Source: CAWKGV01 sp963849305
Lineage (GTDB): Bacteria > Pseudomonadota > Alphaproteobacteria > Acetobacterales > Acetobacteraceae
Direction: 5' to 3'
DNA length: 64,000 bases
Assembly (NCBI GenBank): GCA_963849305.1
Contig: CAWKGV010000003.1
Coordinates: 620,001-684,000, forward strand
The position numbers were made by a program, and so were the translations under genes. Under the pieces are notes generated by a model. That model had not been told where the DNA came from and ran no database searches. It saw only the letters and a program-made list of their open reading frames with translations. The number at the start of each line of letters is the position of its first letter. Within the stretch, counting starts at the first letter, position 1. Below are positions 1 through 9,151 of the stretch, piece by piece.

Positions 1-412
1 TCACGACTGCACGGGCATTGCGTCGATGATGGTGGCGAGGAAAAGGGCACGAGAGTTAGGGGGGTTCAATGTGCCTACTCCGGCGGCATAGTAAACCGAC
101 TCATCAAAAACGCATGCCAACTCGGAGTTCAGAAAAAATTTCGATTACGTCGTCCGCGCTAGCTAGACAATGGAGCAAACATCGGAGGGCGTTATGAAAC
201 GCAGGACGGTGGTACTTCTCGCAAGTCTGTACGCCGGCCTTATTACGGAGCGGTCGTGGCCGGTGTCACGATCGAAACGGCCATAGCAACGACAGGCATT
301 TCTCCGGCGCCATCGCCGCAGTTGTGCTGGTACTGGTCCAGTGCGGCCCACACCCGTTAGAGTTGGCAGGCGGCTGGCGATCCGTTCGCACGGGCTCGGA
401 AGTGCCGCCGTG
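1..412. other. Intergenic stretch, no supported gene
   Basis: About 400 bases at the window edge with no open frame resembling a known protein on either strand. Short frames here lack a ribosome binding site and have no recognisable motif. The stretch lies downstream of the patatin-like gene on the minus strand, and a gene ending just outside the window cannot be excluded. I see no tRNA or clear hairpin in it. Confidence 0.5.
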
Positions 413-1921
413 TCAGGGCCGGACGGCGGACGCGCTCGCTACGCGAAAGCCAGCACGTGACGACGCGGGCAGCGGCATTGGCGGGTAGTCGTCGAGGAAC
501 GCGCGCAGCTCCGTCGATTTCGTTATGCCATCGTATCCGGCCTGAATGAGCAGATCGACGTCCTGACGCTTCAGGGTCAGGCCGGTCGGGATCGCAAGCA
601 GCCTCTCGCTTTCCGGCGTCTCCGGCAATCCGGCGAGCGAGATATGGATCAGTTCGAACTTCACGTCATCGCAGCGCGTGCCATCGACAATGGGACCCTG
701 GGCGCATCTGGCCTCACGAAGCCGCTTGGTGACATCCTGGATCTGCTGGTTGACAACCGTCAGAGTCTCAAAGTTGTAGCTGTCGATCTGTGCGCCGCTG
801 ACCAAGCCGAGGATGGCAAACAATCCACCGACTTCCTTTCGCCGTGCAACGGAGCTGTCCTGGGTACCCTGACCATCGACGCTGATGACGAGCAGGCGGC
901 GGACATGGACATAGCCGCGTTCGCGCAGGTCGGCGGCTGAGAGCGCCTGCATCATGCCCCCGGCACTACGCATGGCGAGATTGTCGGAGACCCCGCCATC
1001 CGCTAAATGCAGGTAGCGGGTCTGATCAGCATCGAGATATCGCTTCGCGCGCAATGCCTGCTGCCCAATGCGCGACATCGGGTTTTTCAGCTGGTCCGGA
1101 CTGACGTCGCGCACCCACCCAGGCACCCGACCGCCGCACGATTTTGCGTGGTCAGTGAGGGTGATGGGCGAGAACAGTCCGGGGAATCCATTCGATGCGG
1201 CAACTGCCCGCGAAATGGGAAGCTTCGACAAGTCCGAGCAGATCAGGTCGAACATTTCCTGAGTGAACAGGAAGGGTGTTCCGTAGGAGATGTCGGTCGC
1301 GCCGATGGCGATCAGGGGCCGTCCGCGGGATTGCAGATCGGCATAGGTCGCGCCGTGGAACATGGTGCGGTCGTAGACACGGTCCATAAAATCGTTGGTG
1401 CCGATCCCGGGCTGGACCATCCATGCCCAGTTCCAGGGCAGGAAATAGACTCCGTATATGTAGCTATTGGTATCGTCGTAGAGAAACTCCTTCTCGAACT
1501 GGCCGAACATCTTCTCGCGGTACAGGCCGTAGTAGCTGGCAGGGAAGCTGCCGCCCGAGACCCCGGAGATTCCATCGACCTGGTCGAGAAACGGGCGGGG
1601 CCCGAACCGGGTCGGCACCATCAGGTCACGCATGCCCTTTAGCGCACCGTAGCCGAACGACGCAGACCGCTTACCGCCGCCTGACATTGCGACGAGCACG
1701 AGAAGGTCGGGAGCGTCCCGAGAGACCGGGAGGCTGTCGATTCGATAGCCGCCCTGGGAAATACGAGCCGATCCGAGCGGTTCGAGCTTCGCTTGTGGCA
1801 ATGGCTGCGTGTCTGCGACGTGGAACGAAGCGCACCCTGACGTCGCCAGACCAAGCGCGAGACAAAGGATTGTTGTTATCCGGGCTAGTGACGGGCGGGA
1901 CCAGACGGATCCAAGGATCAT
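413..1921 (-). CDS. Patatin-like phospholipase, probable lipoprotein
   Basis: 502-residue patatin-family lipid acyl hydrolase. The N-terminus has a hydrophobic segment ending in ATSGC (Cys30), a plausible lipobox, so the protein is probably membrane-anchored outside the cytoplasm. Visible catalytic elements are the glycine-rich oxyanion loop GGGKRS (residues 81-86), the nucleophile elbow GVSGG with Ser122, and the dyad aspartate in ADGG (Asp308). I chose the ATG at 1921 because GGAGGG sits just upstream; an in-frame ATG lies 16 codons earlier without such a site. Family members hydrolyse phospholipid or acylglycerol ester bonds; the true substrate is unknown. It is a single gene, divergent from the outer-membrane barrel gene at 2138. 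Confidence 0.85.
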   Translation of the reverse strand: MILGSVWSRPSLARITTILCLALGLATSGCASFHVADTQPLPQAKLEPLGSARISQGGYRIDSLPVSRDAPDLLVLVAMSGGGKRSASFGYGALKGMRDLMVPTRFGPRPFLDQVDGISGVSGGSFPASYYGLYREKMFGQFEKEFLYDDTNSYIYGVYFLPWNWAWMVQPGIGTNDFMDRVYDRTMFHGATYADLQSRGRPLIAIGATDISYGTPFLFTQEMFDLICSDLSKLPISRAVAASNGFPGLFSPITLTDHAKSCGGRVPGWVRDVSPDQLKNPMSRIGQQALRAKRYLDADQTRYLHLADGGVSDNLAMRSAGGMMQALSAADLRERGYVHVRRLLVISVDGQGTQDSSVARRKEVGGLFAILGLVSGAQIDSYNFETLTVVNQQIQDVTKRLREARCAQGPIVDGTRCDDVKFELIHISLAGLPETPESERLLAIPTGLTLKRQDVDLLIQAGYDGITKSTELRAFLDDYPPMPLPASSRAGFRVASASAVRP

Positions 1922-2137
1922 TGCGCCCTCCAGAAGGTTGCTGCAAATCTGCAACATTTTGCCGAACAACGGTCGTGGTGCAACAGGCCGTTCCGCGTGC
2001 CCGATTGCCCTTTAAGCGCAATAATCTCCTCGTAGTCCCTTCGATACAGGATTACAGATGACACAGGAGCATTCTCAATTGCTCATCACCGCCAGTCAAT
2101 GCAGAATTTGCCTCGTGCAGGGAGGTCCAGAAGGAAA

Positions 2138-3007
2138 ATGACAGGCATTCGAATCCTCTTGGCCGCGCTGATGCTCGGCGCTTTCGTGACCAACGCAAAG
2201 GCGCAGCAGCCCGCGGGTCAGCCGCCACCGCCAGCAAGCCAGCCGGGGTGGCAGTTCAACATTGCCCCCTATCTCTGGCTGCCGTCGATCAATACGACGC
2301 TCAATTACAGCCTCCCGCCGGCCTTGGGTGGCACGTTGCCCACCGATGTATCATCGGGAGTTGGCGACTATCTTCCTCACCTCCGGTTTGCGGCAATGTT
2401 TGCGGCAGAGGCGCGTTACGACCGGTTCTCCGTGCTGACCGACTTCATGTATGTGAGTGCGAGTGCCGGCCGAACCAACATCAGGTCGCTGGACTTCTTC
2501 GGACTCCCTTCCCAGCCGATCTCCCGATCACTTGAACTCGGCGCCAGCACCACGTTGAAGTCCGCGATCTGGACCTTGGTGGGAGGCTATACGGCATGGC
2601 AGGGAGAATGGGGCAATTTCGACCTCATCGCCGGTTTCCGCTTCGCCGGGGTCAATGCCAATACCGACTACGATCTGGCGCTGACAGCCATCGGCCCGCG
2701 CGGCAACGGAGCGACGTTCGGGGGACTAGGCAGCATCTCCGGGGATAAGGACATCTGGAATGGGATTGCCGGTTTCCGGGGCAGCCTACGGCTCGCACAT
2801 ACGGGCTTGTTCGTCCCATATTACTTCGACATTGGCGCGGGCGGTTCGAATCTCACCTGGCAGATTGCGACCGGGCTTGGATATCAGACCGGATGGGCCG
2901 CAATATCCGCGCTCTACCGCTATTTGTCCTTTGAGCAACCGAGCAGTGCGGTCGTTCGGCATTTGTCGCTTGGCGGGCCACTGATCATGGTCGACTTTCG
3001 TTTCTAA
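2138..3007 (+). CDS. Predicted outer-membrane beta-barrel protein
   Basis: 289 residues. The start at 2138 is preceded by AGAAGGAAA and begins a typical signal peptide ending near AKAQQ. A short Pro/Gln-rich linker follows, then alternating aromatic strands (FNIAPYLWLP near the N-terminus) and a C-terminal strand ending in Phe (MVDFRF), the hallmark of BAM-inserted barrels. No enzymatic motif is visible. Similar proteins are annotated only as hypothetical outer-membrane proteins. It is transcribed divergently from the patatin-like lipoprotein, so both may serve the outer envelope. Role unknown. Confidence 0.7.
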   Translation: MTGIRILLAALMLGAFVTNAKAQQPAGQPPPPASQPGWQFNIAPYLWLPSINTTLNYSLPPALGGTLPTDVSSGVGDYLPHLRFAAMFAAEARYDRFSVLTDFMYVSASAGRTNIRSLDFFGLPSQPISRSLELGASTTLKSAIWTLVGGYTAWQGEWGNFDLIAGFRFAGVNANTDYDLALTAIGPRGNGATFGGLGSISGDKDIWNGIAGFRGSLRLAHTGLFVPYYFDIGAGGSNLTWQIATGLGYQTGWAAISALYRYLSFEQPSSAVVRHLSLGGPLIMVDFRF

Positions 3008-3142
3008 TCAAGCACCGCCCGCGCCCGGATGTTGACGTGACCTAATCTACCGTAGCAGCATAACTTGCTTGCACGCTGCGAGCGGCCGAGCGGAGTGCCG
3101 GAAACACCCGCCCGACCTAATCCACGGCAAAGTGAGGAGCCA

Positions 3143-3497
3143 ATGTCTCCGAGCATCGGACAAGCCGCTTGCGGCAACCTGACTCGCAGAAGGTGGCTCG
3201 GCAGCCTCGCGCGGGTTGCAGCAATCGTGGGCATGACGTTCGCTCTTGTCCCCGCCCGATAAGCTGCGCGTAAGCCGCCTCAGTGGCACTGGCGAGCTTA
3301 ATCTCTTCTTCGACGGCAAGACCGCGACGCTCTACGCGCCTGGCGACAAGACATACGCGGAGGCCGGCAGCGCAAGTTCGGTCGACCAGCTGATCAACGA
3401 GCTGGAACACAAATACGGCTTCGCCGGTCCCGGGGCCGATCTGCTTCTGTCCAATGCTTATGACGTCCTGATGGCGAACGTGATCGACGCCAGGTAA
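3143..3497 (+). pseudogene. DUF2092-like secreted protein, broken relic
   Basis: A start at 3143 with a very good site (GTGAGGAGCC) opens a signal-peptide-like segment that stops at 3262. A second frame beginning near 3246 continues with PDKLRVSRLSG, FFDGKT and DLLLSNAYDVLMANVIDAR, which matches the C-terminal half of DUF2092 periplasmic proteins, and then stops early at 3497. About 100 central residues are missing and the frame is shifted, so this is an internally deleted and truncated copy. Immediately beyond, on the opposite strand (about 3488-3572), a signal-peptide-like stretch TDRRRLLRSVGVG looks like the cut-off start of another gene, so this may be a deletion junction. Confidence 0.55.
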
Positions 3498-3594
3498 CCT
3501 GTGTAGGCGGCGAGCGCCAGCAGGCTGGCCCCGACTCCAACACTGCGGAGGAGCCTGCGGCGATCGGTCACGGGATATAGTTGCGTTCACCGTG

Positions 3595-3900
3595 TCACGG
3601 GATGAAGCCGCACTCGAACATCTTATTGGCAATTGGCGCAGCGACCTTGTTGAGGAATGCTTCCCGCATCTGTGGGTCCTGACGCAGCATCTGCACGGCA
3701 CGCGCCTCCACCTGCGCGCGCTGGCCGGTCGGGTGATGCGCCCGCTGAGCCGCGAGCTGCTCGCAGGAGGAGCTCTGATATTTCTGGACCACCCGATCGG
3801 CCAGGCGATCCATGAGCGGGTATTGCGATTGCGCCTGGGCGGCCGCTACGCCCGTCAGCACCAGGGCTATGGTCAGGGCGGGAAAACAAGTGGGCCTCAT
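3595..3900 (-). CDS. Small secreted protein of unknown function
   Basis: 101 residues with a clear signal peptide (hydrophobic ALTIALVLTGVAAA, cleavage near AQAQS). The mature part is about 78 residues with two cysteines, SSSCEQLA and FECGF, that could form a periplasmic disulfide, and a mostly helical, charged composition. I do not recognise a named family. Small proteins ending in a CGF/CG-type tail are common as uncharacterised exported proteins in alphaproteobacteria. Single gene, facing the DUF2092 relic. Confidence 0.6.
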   Translation of the reverse strand: MRPTCFPALTIALVLTGVAAAQAQSQYPLMDRLADRVVQKYQSSSCEQLAAQRAHHPTGQRAQVEARAVQMLRQDPQMREAFLNKVAAPIANKMFECGFIP

Positions 3901-4116
3901 AGCCAGCCTCCGTTAAAAATGGGCAGGCGAGAGTACAAGCGTAAGCGGCACAGCGGCAACACCACTGCGGTCGAATGGCGCCCCCGAATCCCCACCACCT
4001 CCGGGGACGCTAGCTGGCGGCGGGAAAATGGGAGGAGAGATGGCGGGACACAAACTGGGTCGGCCAGTGCGTGGAGCGCGTCGAGGAGGATTGCCCGGCG
4101 GACGGCGCCGCCATTC

Positions 4117-5295
4117 TTACCTGATGATGATCTCCACCCGTCGGTTCTGAGGCTCGCGGACGCCAGGACCCGTCGGCACAAGCAAATGCGTTTCGCCGAA
4201 GCCCTGGATGGTGATCGCGCTCTGCGGCACACCATCACGCACGAGTTCGGAAGCAACGGCCTGTGCGCGGCGGACCGACAGGCGCTGGTTGTAGCTCGGC
4301 TTGCCGGAGGTGTCGGTGTAGCCGTTGACCTCGATCCGCGTGTACTGCACGTGCGTCGAGTTCTCCGCCGCCTCGTGGATGATCGTGCGCGCGCGATCGG
4401 TGAGCGTGGCCTTGTCCCAATCGAAGAACACGAGGTACGACCGGGCAGGCGCCGGAGCCGGGGCCGCGACGGGGGTCGGAGCCGGCGGCGGCGGCGGGGG
4501 CGTCACGCCAAAGTTGTATCTCAGACCAAACAGGAAGGTGTTGTTGTACTCGTGCCCGATCTGAAAGGTGCCGACCCGTGTTGTCCGTATGCCGCCGGGG
4601 GTTGTTACGGTGAGGCCAGCGTTGTAGGTCCGTGTACCGGCCAGTGCGAGAATGCGGTACTCTGCAGTCAAGGCAAGCCCGGGGACGGAGGAGACCGGAA
4701 AGGCGGCGCCGATGATCCCTTGCGCGGCGAACGAGGCCCGTGTGTCATTGGAGCTGAGCGTCGGGCTGAGCGCGGCGGCGGTGCCGGACCCGACCGCGGC
4801 GAAGTTCGACAGATGGGCTCGCTGATACCCGACACCCGCGCCCACATAGGGCACTATCCACGGGACCAGCCCTGTGAAGTCGTAGAGGACGTTGAACATC
4901 GGGCCCCACAGCTGCTCGGACCCGCTGGCACTCGTGCTGGCGCCGAACCCGGCGAGGTTGGTGCCGCTGACAGTATTGAAGCTGTTGCGCCTGTAGTCGA
5001 ACTCCAGCTCGGCGCGCAGGCCGTTGCCGAAACCATAACCGAGCGTCCCCAGGGCGGCGACACCGATCGAAGTGTGAACATTCAGGTTCGGGGTGCTGAT
5101 GCCGCTACTCAGCGTTCGGAGGTTGGAGCTGAGGTTCTTGATCGATTCGTTGCCCTTGAGATTGAAACCGCCGGCTGCGCCGACATAGAGGCCACTGACC
5201 GGATAGCCGAGCGGCTGGTCGGTCGCCATCTGGGCGTGTGCGGCGACCGGCAGTACCACGAAGCTACCTAAAAGAAGTCGTGTTGCAACGCTCAT
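4117..5295 (-). CDS. OmpA-family outer-membrane protein
   Basis: 392 residues: signal peptide (cleavage near AHAQM), an eight-stranded-type barrel over roughly residues 25-265 starting GLYVGAAGGFNL and ending LFGLRYNFG, a Pro/Ala-rich hinge (PPPPPPAP), and a C-terminal OmpA domain (VFFDWDKATLT, EVNGYTDTSG, NQRLSVRRAQAVASEL, PQNRRVEI) that binds peptidoglycan diaminopimelate. The ligand aspartate (in GYTDTSG) and arginine (in NRRVEI) are present. It tethers the outer membrane to the cell wall. Two perfect copies of a 17-base sequence lie about 75-107 bases upstream of the start (5369-5402) in an AT-rich patch, and may mark its promoter or an operator. Confidence 0.9.
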   Translation of the reverse strand: MSVATRLLLGSFVVLPVAAHAQMATDQPLGYPVSGLYVGAAGGFNLKGNESIKNLSSNLRTLSSGISTPNLNVHTSIGVAALGTLGYGFGNGLRAELEFDYRRNSFNTVSGTNLAGFGASTSASGSEQLWGPMFNVLYDFTGLVPWIVPYVGAGVGYQRAHLSNFAAVGSGTAAALSPTLSSNDTRASFAAQGIIGAAFPVSSVPGLALTAEYRILALAGTRTYNAGLTVTTPGGIRTTRVGTFQIGHEYNNTFLFGLRYNFGVTPPPPPPAPTPVAAPAPAPARSYLVFFDWDKATLTDRARTIIHEAAENSTHVQYTRIEVNGYTDTSGKPSYNQRLSVRRAQAVASELVRDGVPQSAITIQGFGETHLLVPTGPGVREPQNRRVEIIIR

Positions 5296-5846
5296 CTTCT
5301 ACCCCTCCCTGTCTACGAGACCAGATTGCGGGTCTCCTTTGGCCGCGACCAGCGGCGTCCTGAGCCAGATCATAAGCTCACAATAATCATAAGCTCACAA
5401 TATATTAATAGCCGGAACCCGAAAGGCGGCTCTCGGCCATACATGCCATAATCCCTGCCCTCATTGTTACGGATGTGCCACATGTCCCCGGCCGGCTGCT
5501 GCTGGCGTCGGTTCGGTCAGAATCAGCTTTTCGGGGCTGGCGTGATCGAAACGGCGACCGCCTGGCTGACGACGGTCGTGATGGGGAGTCGTATTCTACC
5601 CTGAGAGGTGCTGTCGGTTCACATATGTGTGACCAGCGCAACGCCATCGTCTTCTCGGGAGCGTACGCCAAAGGACGTTATGGGGGCCCCAGGTACGGTT
5701 GGCTGTGCAGATTCGCCGCTTGCGCGGACAGCCTGCACATCGCGCGCCTTTTGCCCGAATCTGCATAGCGACGGCCGCTTCACGCCCTAGTATCGATTGT
5801 CCGATTGTCCTACGTTGGCTTACCAACGCGAGGAAACACGGACGGA
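5296..5846. other. Intergenic region, AT-rich promoter-like patch, no supported gene
   Basis: About 550 bases between two divergent genes. The part next to the OmpA gene is unusually AT-rich (about 5366-5410) and contains a tandem 17-base repeat. The rest contains several open frames on both strands, none with a recognisable family, signal peptide or convincing ribosome binding site. I see no RNA gene. Confidence 0.5.
5369..5402. repeat. Perfect tandem 17-base direct repeat upstream of the OmpA gene
   Basis: ATCATAAGCTCACAATA occurs twice back to back (5369-5385 and 5386-5402) in a GC-rich genome, 74 bases upstream of the start of the minus-strand OmpA-family gene. Spacing of 17 bases is not a whole helical turn multiple, but repeats of this kind often mark operator or promoter duplications. 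Whether a protein binds here is inference. Confidence 0.6.
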
Positions 5847-6333
5847 ATGCAGCGACCCGGGCTGCCGCGCACGATCCTCTACCTCGCCCTCGTCATGACC
5901 GCAGCCGAGGTCATCCTACACGGTGTGCGACCGACAAACTTCCAGCGAGCTTGGCACAACATGCTCGCGCGTCCGAACCAAAGTTTGGCGCTGCGCTTCC
6001 TCTTTCAGCCGGCGATCTCGACGATACTCGCCATCCGCGATGGCATCGGGGACGCGCACCGGCCGCTCGCCGTACTTCTGGACGATGATGTCTGACGCCG
6101 CACAGCGTTCGGCGCACCTGCGAGAAGGAGTCGCGGCAACAGGAAAGATCTTCCTGATCGCGATCGCGCTGGACGCCATATACCAGGTCCTTGAGTTGAA
6201 GACCTTTTACCCGACCGAGGCGCTCATCATTGCGATCCTTCTGGCATTCATTCCGTACCTGATCGTCCGGGGACCCGTAGCGCGCTTGGCGCGCCGCTGG
6301 CACCGTGACAAAGCAGCAGAGCCTCAGGCATGA
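5847..6333 (+). pseudogene. Small inner-membrane protein, one-base frameshift
   Basis: The start ATG at 5847 opens a frame with an N-terminal membrane segment (ILYLALVMTAAEVILHG), then FQRAWHNMLARPNQSLALRFLFQP and AIRDG. This frame runs out at 6095. The next frame picks up at once with TGRSPYFWTMM and continues to 6333 with two more hydrophobic segments (KIFLIAIALDAIYQVL and ALIIAILLAFIPYLIVRGP). The two parts together have the length and order of a widespread uncharacterised membrane protein of about 150 residues. The break lies near 6049, where GGGG would need to be GGG. The stop overlaps the start of the YidH-like gene (ATGA), indicating translational coupling. Either a sequencing error or a recent mutation. 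Confidence 0.6.
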
Positions 6334-6776
6334 CAACCGATCAACTCGCCGAGACCGGTGCAGACCGTTTCACGGTACGGGCAACTGCCGAGAGCAATTT
6401 CGCCTGGTTGCGCACTCGCCTCGCCCTTGAGCGCACCTTGATGGCATGGGTGCGCACCGCGATCGCCCTGATCGGATTCGGGTTCAGTATTGTCGAGATC
6501 TTCAACCGCCTCGCCGCCATGCCGGGTGTAGCGCCGGCCTTGCGACCACACATGTCCCGGATTGTGGGCCTCGTCCTGATCGCTGCCGGCGTTCTGGGAC
6601 TATTAATCTCGACCGCACAATACCTTTGGATCAGCAACTACTTGTGGAGCCAGCAGTTCCGGCCTATCGCCGGCTTGCGCGAAGGTCCAATGCAGACACC
6701 GGGCCTGGTGATCGCAATCGCGCTGACCCTGCTCGGGATTCTCGCCTTCATCGCCGTGCTGTTGCGGGTGCCATGA
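6330..6776 (+). CDS. YidH/DUF202 family inner-membrane protein
   Basis: 148 residues with the DUF202 signature near the N-terminus (NFAWLRTRLALERTLMAWVRTAIALIGFGF, residues about 23-52) and three transmembrane helices. DUF202 proteins are small inner-membrane proteins of unknown function. The start overlaps the stop of the upstream frameshifted membrane gene, and the sulfatase gene follows after 17 bases, so these three form one operon. Function in relation to the sulfatase is not known. Confidence 0.8.
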   Translation: MTTDQLAETGADRFTVRATAESNFAWLRTRLALERTLMAWVRTAIALIGFGFSIVEIFNRLAAMPGVAPALRPHMSRIVGLVLIAAGVLGLLISTAQYLWISNYLWSQQFRPIAGLREGPMQTPGLVIAIALTLLGILAFIAVLLRVP

Positions 6777-6793
6777 AACTGGGGAGACGATGA

Positions 6794-9124
6794 ATGTCCG
6801 ATCCGAAAGACAAGCTGGAAAAGCAGGAGTCTCTTCCGTTCCCATCGACCCCCTCGGCCAGTATTGCCGGGCGCACGATGCAGGAGTCGGTTTACCGGCC
6901 GCGGGTGAAGCCACGCCGGCTGCCGGTCGACGCGCCGAACATTCTGATCGTGCTGATCGATGATGCAGGCCCCGCCCTTCCGGCCACGTTCGGCGGCGAG
7001 GTCGAGACCCCGACGATGGACCGCATCGTCAAGGAAGGGGTAGCTTACAATCGGTTCCACACCACCGCCATGTGCTCGCCGACCCGGGCGTCACTGCTGA
7101 CCGGCCGCAATCACCACCGGGTCGGAAGCGGGCAGCTCACGGAACTGGCGAATGACTGGGACGGCTATTCCGGCCGAATTCCCCGTAGCAGCGCGTTGAT
7201 CGCAGAAGTGTTGAAGGATTATGGCTATGCCACGGCCGCCTGGGGCAAGTGGCACAACACGCCGGCCGAGGAGACCGCCCCGACCGGCCCGTTCGAGAAC
7301 TGGCCGACCAATCTCGGCTTCGAGTATTTTTACGGCTTCCTCGGTGGCGAGGCCTCGCAATACGAGCCGAACCTGGTGCGCAATACGACGTACGTCGCGC
7401 CACCGAAACCCGTGGAGGAGAGTTACCATCTCAGCGAAGACCTTGCGGACGACGCGATCGGCTGGCTGCACAAGCACAAGGCCTTCCAGCCGGACAAGCC
7501 TTTTTTCATGTATTGGGCGAGTGGTGCGATCCACGGTCCGCATCACATCACAAAGGAATGGGTGAACAAATATAAGGGCAAATTCGATGATGGCTGGGAC
7601 GCCTACCGCGAGCGCGCCTTCACGCGCGCCAAGGAGAAGGGCTGGATCCCCGCGGACGCACAACTCACCCCGCGGCACGAGACAATGCCGTCCTGGGACA
7701 GCATCCCCGAGGACGAGAAGCCCTTCCAGCGCCGCCTGATGGAAGTGGCGGCGGGCTTCACCGAGCACGTGGATGTCCAGGTCGGCCGGGTCGTCAGCGA
7801 GATCGACCGGCTCGGCTACGGCGACAACACGCTGATCTTCTACATTTGGGGCGACAACGGTTCCTCGGCGGAAGGCCAAGGCGGCACTATCAGCGAATTG
7901 CTGGCGCAAAACGCCATTCCCACCACCACCAAGCAGCATATCTCGGCGCTCGAGGAACTCGGCGGGCTTGCCGAGCTCGGCTCGCCCAAGACCGACCCCA
8001 TGTACCATGCGGGATGGGGCTGGGCCGGCAGCACCCCCTACAAGGGCACGAAGCTCCTGGCCTCGTATTTCGGCGGCACGCGGAACCCCATGGGGGTCCG
8101 GTGGCCGGCAACGATCAAGCCCGACACAACACCACGGACGCAGTTTCACCACGTAAACGACATCGTTCCTACTATCTACGACATCGTGGGCATCACTCCA
8201 CCGCGCACGGTGAACGGCGTCGAGCAGGACCCCATCGACGGCGTGAGTCTCGCCTATTCTTTCGGCGACCCGAAAGCCAAGGGCCGACTGCTCACCCAGT
8301 ATTTCGAGGTTATGGGTAGCCGCGCCATCTATCACGACGGCTGGCTGGCCTGCGCGATCGGGCCGCGGATTCCGTGGGTACCAGGGCTACCGCCCGGCAT
8401 CCGGGAGTGGACGCCGGACAAGGACGTCTGGGAACTCTACAATCTGGAGGAGGACTGGAGCCAAGCCAACGACCTTGCCTCCAAGATGCCGGACAAGCTG
8501 GCCCAGATGAGAGAAACCTTCCTGATCGAAGCTGCGAAAAACAAGGCGCTCCCGATTGGCGGCGGTCTTTGGGTCCCGCTGCTCCACCCCGAGCTGCGCA
8601 TCGTTCCGCCCTACACCGAGTGGACCTTCTCCGGTGATATGGTCCGCGTGCCGGAGTTCTGCGCTCCGGCGCTGGGCAACAGGCCCAATGTCGTCAGCAT
8701 CGACGCCGTGGTCCCCGCCAACGCCAATGGGGTGCTCTATAAATTGGGGGCGAATTCCGGCGGTCTCACCTGCTTCGTGGAAGACGGCATCCTGTGCTAC
8801 GAATACAACCTCTTCATTATCCAGCGCACGAAGATCCGTGCTGTGGAGAAGCTGCCGCCGGGCAAGGTGAAGATCGAGATCGAGACGCGCTATGCTGTGC
8901 CCCGGCCCGCCGGTCCATTGATGGTGACGATGAGAGTGGCCGGCAAGATGGTTGCCGAAGGCACCGTACCGATCAGCGCCCCGCTGCTCTTCACCGCCAA
9001 TGACTGCCTTGACATCGGCATGGCGCTTGGATCGCCGGTCTCGCTCGATTATTACGACAAGGCGCCGTTCAAGCTCAATGGCACGATCGAGCGGTTTCAG
9101 GTGAAATATTTCTCGGCGAAGTAG
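6794..9124 (+). CDS. Type I formylglycine-dependent sulfatase (arylsulfatase)
   Basis: 776 residues. Metal-binding start LIVLIDDAG (Asp56, Asp57), the formylglycine motif C-S-P-T-R with Cys94 as the residue converted to formylglycine, GKWH near residue 150, and a second metal site in IWGDNGSSAEG. The C-terminal region (about 600-776) is an extra beta-rich domain usual for long bacterial arylsulfatases. No signal peptide is visible, so the enzyme is probably cytoplasmic and would act on an imported sulfate ester. The motif is the Cys type, needing a formylglycine-generating enzyme (not in this window). Probably the last gene of an operon with the two small membrane proteins. Arylsulfatase versus alkylsulfatase cannot be resolved here. 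Confidence 0.9.
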   Translation: MSDPKDKLEKQESLPFPSTPSASIAGRTMQESVYRPRVKPRRLPVDAPNILIVLIDDAGPALPATFGGEVETPTMDRIVKEGVAYNRFHTTAMCSPTRASLLTGRNHHRVGSGQLTELANDWDGYSGRIPRSSALIAEVLKDYGYATAAWGKWHNTPAEETAPTGPFENWPTNLGFEYFYGFLGGEASQYEPNLVRNTTYVAPPKPVEESYHLSEDLADDAIGWLHKHKAFQPDKPFFMYWASGAIHGPHHITKEWVNKYKGKFDDGWDAYRERAFTRAKEKGWIPADAQLTPRHETMPSWDSIPEDEKPFQRRLMEVAAGFTEHVDVQVGRVVSEIDRLGYGDNTLIFYIWGDNGSSAEGQGGTISELLAQNAIPTTTKQHISALEELGGLAELGSPKTDPMYHAGWGWAGSTPYKGTKLLASYFGGTRNPMGVRWPATIKPDTTPRTQFHHVNDIVPTIYDIVGITPPRTVNGVEQDPIDGVSLAYSFGDPKAKGRLLTQYFEVMGSRAIYHDGWLACAIGPRIPWVPGLPPGIREWTPDKDVWELYNLEEDWSQANDLASKMPDKLAQMRETFLIEAAKNKALPIGGGLWVPLLHPELRIVPPYTEWTFSGDMVRVPEFCAPALGNRPNVVSIDAVVPANANGVLYKLGANSGGLTCFVEDGILCYEYNLFIIQRTKIRAVEKLPPGKVKIEIETRYAVPRPAGPLMVTMRVAGKMVAEGTVPISAPLLFTANDCLDIGMALGSPVSLDYYDKAPFKLNGTIERFQVKYFSAK

Positions 9125-9151
9125 GAACTAAGAGAGGGAGGAGAACAAGCA

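Noticed and set aside
3592..5271. A 559-codon frame on the plus strand
   Set aside because: Antisense to the OmpA-family gene; composition typical of a shadow frame.
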